Assembly: GCA_037447605.1 (NCBI GenBank)
Contig: CM074804.1
Span: 4,847,613 to 4,911,612 of the forward strand
Length of the DNA stretch: 64,000 nt
DNA from: Zygnema circumcarinatum
Lineage: Eukaryota; Streptophyta; Zygnematophyceae; Zygnematales; Zygnemataceae
Direction: 5' to 3'
Below, piece by piece: positions 59,776-64,000 of the stretch (positions are counted from its first letter, which is position 1; each line of letters begins with the position of its first letter). Below the pieces are notes generated by a model. That model made no database searches. It was not told the DNA's origin and saw nothing but the letters and a program-made list of their open reading frames with translations. The translations under genes and the position numbers were made by a program.

Positions 59776-62700
59776 TCACTGTGTGGCTGTCGGCATGTCC
59801 GGTCCATGCCCTTCGTGAGGTAACGCATGGAGTATGGGCGCCTCCTCATCCCCACCAACCTTGACTACTACTAAGGGTGGTGCCTCCTCTGTCAATACGT
59901 GGCCCTGCCATGCAAATCATACCCCGACCAACATACATGTCAGCTTCTCACTCGCAGCATGCAGACATGGAGCATCTCTTCCCTCATAGGGTGTTGTGTT
60001 GCTGGGGATGAGGAGAAGGGAAATCGGGTGAAGATGAGAAAGGGAGGAGGTAGGAGCAGGCTAGAAAAGAAGCTGGAGAAACGGAGTGGGAGGGGGGCGA
60101 GGAAAAGTTGAAGAAAAGGAGAGAACACGTGTGCTATGCCCTGCTTGTAAAGGAAAAGAAACCTACCTTTGTTTCCTTAGGGAAAAACGCCGAAGCAATG
60201 GCTGCAGCTACCGGAACGCCTGCAAATAGGAAAATTGCCATCGCCTGGCAAGCACAAGGGGGAAATGAGTTACACTCATTGCCGACGGCACAAAGCAAAG
60301 AGTAGATAACCATTCTACCAAAAAAGGTCAGTTACCAACAAACAAGGGAGGCAAAACCTAATCTGAACCCTCCGTCGAGAACTAGAGAAGATATTTCCAA
60401 TCGCATTCTTGAGAGCAATTGATCACTATCCTCTTGACGGCAACCTCCCCATCCTGCAGCCCACTAGAGCCGACAAAGCGTGCGTGATGAGTCAGACAAC
60501 CGTACCCTATGACAGTTGGCAACAAGGCCGATTGCCACAAAAGGACACACAACGCCGCCAAGCCGGCTCCATGCATTCCCCACTCCCACTCCCGTGGTCC
60601 TCACATCCGTCGGATACAGCTCCGGCGCTAAGGCCCATATGATTGCAAATGACCCCATGATACATGCTCGAGCTCCGAACAATAGGGTTGTTGATATGAT
60701 GCTCGACAGTGTAGCCCATAAAGGAACCAAGAATAAGCCTGAGAGCAGTAGGAGAAGCATCAAAGCTCGCTTTCGACCGAGCCTATCTACGATCAGGAGA
60801 GCAGCAATAAGCCCGGGAAGCTCAGCACATGAAGTAATGAGTACATCCAGATAAGTCGAATCTGCAATATTCGGGGTCCCATCTTCTCCACATTGCCCAT
60901 TGACGCTTGCAAGGTGTCTTCCAGCAAGACGGAGGTCATACAACGCCGAAGATTCTGTTGCAAAGTTAGTAGCTGCTTTTTCCAACTGCTGGTATTCATA
61001 TCTCGTATTTGTCTCGTTATCTATCCGAGATAATTTGTTGCCTGTGTTGAATATGAGGTGTAAACCATCAAAATAATGATGCATCTCAAGAAGGCTTCGC
61101 CCTTCAACCGGATTTGTTGTGTTCTTGGGTTGACATTTAGCATCAGATCCATCGCCCGCGACTGCCAGTTGTGTTGTCAACAAGACCTGGCCATAATATG
61201 CGAAAGCGCACGCAAAGAACACTGTCCATAGCACAAGACTTGATCGGAGCAAGTCTCCAGACACCAGTTTTGACAGCTTCCCCCAGGCCCCGCTTCTCTT
61301 CAGATGGACAGCTCTGCCTGTTTGTATTAAACTTTTGGAAATCTTGGGATTGATATCTCGGCGAGCTGTTCCACAAAACAACAACAAGAAAAAACTCTCA
61401 CCGACCTTGATAATTTCAATGCCGAAGGTAGCCGTAACAAGGCGTAGCATAGGCAGCAGAATAAGGCTCAGAAAAAGAAATATCTCTAGCGAAAAGGGGC
61501 TCACTCTCCTTTGGTTTCCGGTCTATGACAGTTTCAATTGCAAAGGACTTGGCACAAAAGCCCACATTCATGGTCCAAAGGGCAGCAGACGGAGGGATAG
61601 AAGTGCGTACTCTCAGTAGAGGATGAAGGGAGCGCTTGATTTGGCATCCCTGGAGATGTGGAGAGCACAAGCCGGCCTTCAGGAAGACTTTTTCCGTTCA
61701 CTCTTGCAACTCTTTTCAGAACCTCTTCTGCCCCTCTTCTGTCTCCCTTCACCTGGCCATCACACACAAAAAAACAACACGTGACATCCAGTTAAAGGGC
61801 AAACATAGACTAAGAAACAGACTAAACCAGCTTTGCATGCATAGGTTGCCCCATTCCGTCCATCAAATGGCATAGCATATAGGATATTGTTTGCACCGGG
61901 ATTATCTTTTACAGCAGCTCCTTGCGCTTACCAGGAGGTAACGAGGTGATTCCGAAAGAAGAGGATAGAACATCAGAAGTCCCAAAAAGGGGAAAGCTGA
62001 AATAAGCACCAACCACCTGTGAAGGCAATAGAAAAGGGCAGCAAATTAAGTACAGCACATGCATAGTGTTCTCCCATAACAATGTCGTTATACCAACGTC
62101 AATGCACTTATTGCCGTGAGCACTATTAAGGATCTAGTAAAAATGATGGTTTTGCGTAGCTTACCGCCAATGCAGATTAGGCATCACAGCCCATGCCAGG
62201 ACTGCCTCCAGAACAGCACCGACCTGCACATCGCCGAGTGATAGTCAACCTTCTCCTACAGAAGTTTTATGGTTTGTCAGCATTGCAATACATTATGCAT
62301 ATGATTTTATGAATTGAAAACTCGACATATGCTGTTTCATTCATGAAACAAAGCACTACAGCAGGAAGTATCAGGCTGAAGCACGCTCCCAAAAAGGAAG
62401 ATTAAGGTTCTAGGGGAAAGGTTCCGAGGGGACTCACTGTCCAAAAGAACTCGATGAAGACAAGCCAGAAGCCACGGCTTGACGACGGGAGAAACTCTGA
62501 AAAGAGGGACAAGATAACCTGTAAAAGGAACACAACGAGAGTTCAGAAAAAAACATACGAAGAATGAATTTCCTTTTTCTGCTCAAACGATTCTGAAGAA
62601 GCGTTACATAGATCGTGAAACATACAACACAGAGTGCGTACAAGATGGAGGAGGTTGTTATGAAGTTGGAATTCTTGAAACGTATCCAGCGTGTAACAAC

Positions 62701-63920
62701 AACTCATCAAATGACTAGAAGTCAAGGACGACGTTCTATTTCTCGTTGTGATTCTGAAGCTAAATTCCCTTTCTGTTATTTAACTCGCATGTCTTATGAC
62801 ACAATAGGTTACAGAAACAGAATAAGGACATATAACCTACAGGTGCTCCGCCTAAGCCAAATCCCACGAGCATACGAAATAGAAGTAGCATCCAATAATA
62901 TGGAGCCCATGCACTGCCACAGCCAATCACAAATCGTTTCACAGTAAATAATTGTCGCCATGTACCAAGCTCACTAGTTTGTGATTTGCATGCAGGAAAA
63001 GAGTAAAAAACCTCCCTTAGGTTAAGACATCCTTTCAGTAACACCTACAGAATAGAAAACTGAAACTTGCTCAAATTGCAAAGTGAAGGAAACAGTGTCA
63101 GAAGTAATTTCACCCTTTCATGGTGGTCTCCATTTTCTAGCGGAGGAATACTCCCACCTGAGTAGGCCAAAAAAGAACGTGAAGGCAGCGGTTATGAAGT
63201 ATCCCAGCCGACGGCCATTTAAATCAGAAATGATGCCCCATAAATAGGCCCCTCTGCAAAAAGTCCGTGACAGAAAATGACATGGAGGTAAGTACATCAA
63301 AAGTCAGAAGCATGCCAGCAACTACGAAAGGAGTTCCTATAATCTTGATGAAGGAGAATAAAACCAATTCCAGAACTTCGATTGCAATTTTTTGTACAAA
63401 ATTTAAGACAGAAGCAGATTGAACAACCAAGAAACAACTCAATTTCACGACAAATTGGGAGCGGACGGAAAGGACCGTGAAGCATTACTGTCAGAGAACG
63501 GCAGGGCTCACATAAAGACGCCAAGAAACACTGCGCTTGATAGGAGTCCCTCCTGGCGGCCTGTCAGCCCCCATTCGCATCGTGCCTGCAAACACTCAAT
63601 TTTTTTTTTCAGGGTTTCAGACCTGGTGAACGATCTATAGGAGCCAAGGGGTTCATGGAATTAAAGATACCCATCTCATGCGTATCTGCATATCTCTGTT
63701 TGAGGTTACAAAAATACCGTACTGAGGAGCATGCCTGAATAAAAGCTTCAAATGTAAAAGAAACTGCTCACTCTAAGTTTGCCACACAGTATTCAAAAAC
63801 CAAAAGGGAGTCAGAAACTGACCGCTGGACCAACGTAGGACAACAGAATCATCTCCATTGCATCCGCTAGCCAGGACAGGCCCGTGTATGCCAACAAGCC
63901 TGCTTGAAATTTTCCAAATC
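59776..63920 (-). CDS. OCT7/NIAP-like major facilitator transporter (SVOP family), 5' end outside the window
   Basis: This is an organic-cation or nicotinate-type MFS carrier in the plasma or an internal membrane. Visible exons: 63823-63920, 63512-63585, 63158-63253, 62841-62913, 62438-62518, 62165-62223, 61932-62016, 61611-61752, 60506-61365, 60167-60244, 59776-59904; all are in phase. The first visible exon opens in phase 1, so at least one exon lies past position 64000. Family marks in order: [111 protein letters not shown]. These match Arabidopsis OCT7 (NIAP). Between [13 protein letters not shown] and ELPGLIAAL the loop is about 100 residues longer than in Arabidopsis and contains NTT and NET sequons. 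The substrate cannot be read from sequence. Confidence 0.92.
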
Positions 63921-64000
63921 CTGAACAGAATTCCGAGGCACAAATAGCATCAGTTCTTCAGTTCATCAATTCTGTCAAGTTCGGGTGCCGGGGCAGATTA

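Overview
The window is nuclear DNA from a eukaryote of the green-plant (streptophyte) lineage. Every gene is cut by GT-AG introns of about 90 to 1,600 bp. The gene set is plant-like: a calcium-dependent protein kinase with four EF-hands, a PRISE/VEP1 reductase, a pantothenate kinase fused to a DUF89 phosphatase, a GT37 xyloglucan-type fucosyltransferase and an OCT7/NIAP-like carrier. There are also telo-box motifs and ACGT (G-box/ABRE) elements. A SIRT7-type sirtuin and the intron style fit a non-seed plant or charophyte alga better than a flowering plant, but I cannot name the species. A run of 10 Ns at 48071-48080 shows this is a draft scaffold.

Layout, left to right: repeat-rich upstream DNA (1-2062); CDPK (+, 2063-6051); PRISE-type reductase (-, 7367-9683); NSUN6-like RNA m5C methyltransferase (-, 10802-16628); SIRT7-like sirtuin (+, 17289-21623); a repeat-rich gap with a dense GTAC cluster (21624-23990); a giant Glu-rich + F-box + LRR gene (+, 23991-33207); bifunctional PANK2 (-, 34508-45595); GT37 fucosyltransferase (+, 45807-52130), whose ATG is only 211 bp from that of PANK2; SPT16, the large FACT subunit (-, 53325-58837); and an OCT7/NIAP-like MFS transporter (-, 59776 to beyond the right part of the window, 5' end missing).

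The genes are an ordinary plant-style mixture (signalling, chromatin, RNA modification, CoA synthesis, wall glycosylation, transport) and not an operon-like pathway. All exon structures were read by hand from GT/AG sites, phase agreement and family resemblance. In most genes every junction keeps frame, which supports them strongly; the uncertain junctions are named in the entries.

The least ordinary content is: (i) the apparent fusion of a roughly 2,046-residue acidic, internally duplicated region to an F-box/LRR protein; (ii) a sirtuin with about 430 residues inserted inside its zinc module; (iii) a GT37 enzyme whose expected GDP-fucose-binding arginine is a glutamine; and (iv) a set of short dispersed repeats (inverted-repeat elements, GTAC-rich clusters and a 72-bp conserved block) that recur together at three places.
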